NCBI GenBank assembly: GCA_003194525.1
Contig: NBIV01000829.1
Location: 1 to 20,047, forward strand
Source of the DNA: Gracilariopsis chorda
Taxonomy: Eukaryota > Rhodophyta > Florideophyceae > Gracilariales > Gracilariaceae
DNA: 20,047 nt
Direction of reading: 5' to 3'
Part shown: positions 19,879 through 20,047 of the stretch, piece by piece
Numbering within the stretch: the first letter of the stretch is position 1
Layout: each line of letters begins with the position of its first letter
Program-made: the position numbers and the translations under genes
Notes under the pieces: model-generated
The model's database searches: none
Seen by the model: the letters and a program-made list of their open reading frames with translations, nothing else
What the model was told of the DNA's origin: nothing

Positions 19879-19934
19879 CGCTATCAGTCCACAGCTGCAC
19901 CTCTCGAACAGCTCTTTTGTCTATTCTGATAGCG
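19879..19934 (+). other. Inverted repeat (hairpin) in family A leader, copy 3
   Basis: The 9-bp arms (19879-19887 and 19926-19934) are unchanged compared with the other two copies. Confidence 0.5.
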
Positions 19935-20017
19935 ATTCTAAGCATCGAGTCCCTCACTGTCCTTCATTTCCGTGCATTATTTGTTCCAATTTTGGTTACT
20001 GAACTTCTTCTGGAACC

Positions 20018-20047
20018 ATGCCAGACTCCGTAGTTGAGTCATAATCC
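20018..20047 (+). pseudogene. Unit A3 gag start (cut by window end)
   Basis: The ATG at 20018 is followed by the same eight codons as in A1 and A2 and by the same TAA at 20042-20044. The window ends three bases later. It shows that at least one more unit follows. Confidence 0.8.

Larger units (their letters stand above)
1..20047 (+). repeat. Tandem array of ~5.52-kb defective copia units (A0 tail, A1, A2, A3 head)
   Basis: The same block order (truncated pol end, inverted LTR, LTR D, LTR A-prime, hairpin leader, gag-pol) recurs three times in direct orientation. The gag start codons lie at 2151, 14500 and 20018. The A2 to A3 period is 5,518 bp. The A1 to A2 period is 12,349 bp, which falls to 5,522 bp once the 6,822-bp B insertion and its 5-bp duplication are removed. 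A1 and A2 are almost identical over gag-pol; I noticed one amino-acid difference in 616 residues. In-frame stops and frameshifts are shared, so the units look like DNA duplicates of an already inactive element rather than separate retrotransposition events. A ring molecule or assembly duplication could also produce such a pattern. Confidence 0.9.

Noticed and set aside
1..20047. CRISPR array, integron, bacterial operon, rRNA or tRNA genes
   Set aside because: There are no short regularly spaced repeats, no ribosome-binding sites, and no tRNA or rRNA cores. The only tRNA-like match is the 15-base primer site.

Overview
The window is eukaryotic repeat DNA made entirely of Ty1/copia-type LTR retrotransposons; I see no host gene. 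It reads as a tandem array of one long-dead copia-like element (here 'family A', unit about 5.52 kb) into which a second, much younger copia element ('family B', 6,822 bp) has inserted. Polyproteins in the copia order (gag, protease, integrase, reverse transcriptase, RNase H), TATA/CCAAT-type LTR promoters and a primer-binding site complementary to eukaryotic initiator tRNA-Met all point to a nuclear genome. The lineage cannot be fixed by eye. Family B's gag N-terminus and its tRNA-iMet-half primer site are like those of Drosophila copia, but copia relatives with such features are widespread.

Layout. 1-626: 3' part of pol of unit A0 (the window starts inside RT). 627-2000: a cluster of three related LTR pieces (an inverted B-family solo LTR, then two forward partial LTRs, 'D' and 'A-prime'), followed by a leader with a hairpin. 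2151-5471: gag-pol of unit A1, interrupted at the RT YVDD motif by element B (5472-12293). 12294-12971: the remainder of A1 pol. 12973-14349: second three-LTR cluster. 14500-18491: gag-pol of unit A2, uninterrupted, which provides the empty site for B. 18492-19867: third cluster. 20018-20047: first codons of unit A3.

Family A is dead. Its gag-pol carries in-frame TAA/TAG codons (A1 positions 2175, 2301, 4601, 4763, 12459, 12588), two -1 frameshifts, an Asp in place of the integrase catalytic Glu, and a pol that stops before the C-terminal part of RNase H, with no visible polypurine tract. These defects recur in every unit that covers them, so the array was probably amplified as DNA after the element died.

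Element B has two 779-bp LTRs that read identical, a 5-bp target duplication (atact), a PBS, a PPT and a nearly intact gag-pol (7470-11494) with one -1 frameshift at about 8822, between the integrase zinc finger and the integrase core. Its 3' LTR faces the inverted solo LTR of the same family across only 679 bp. That makes a 779-bp inverted repeat (about 97% identical by hand count) that could form a long RNA hairpin if transcribed through.
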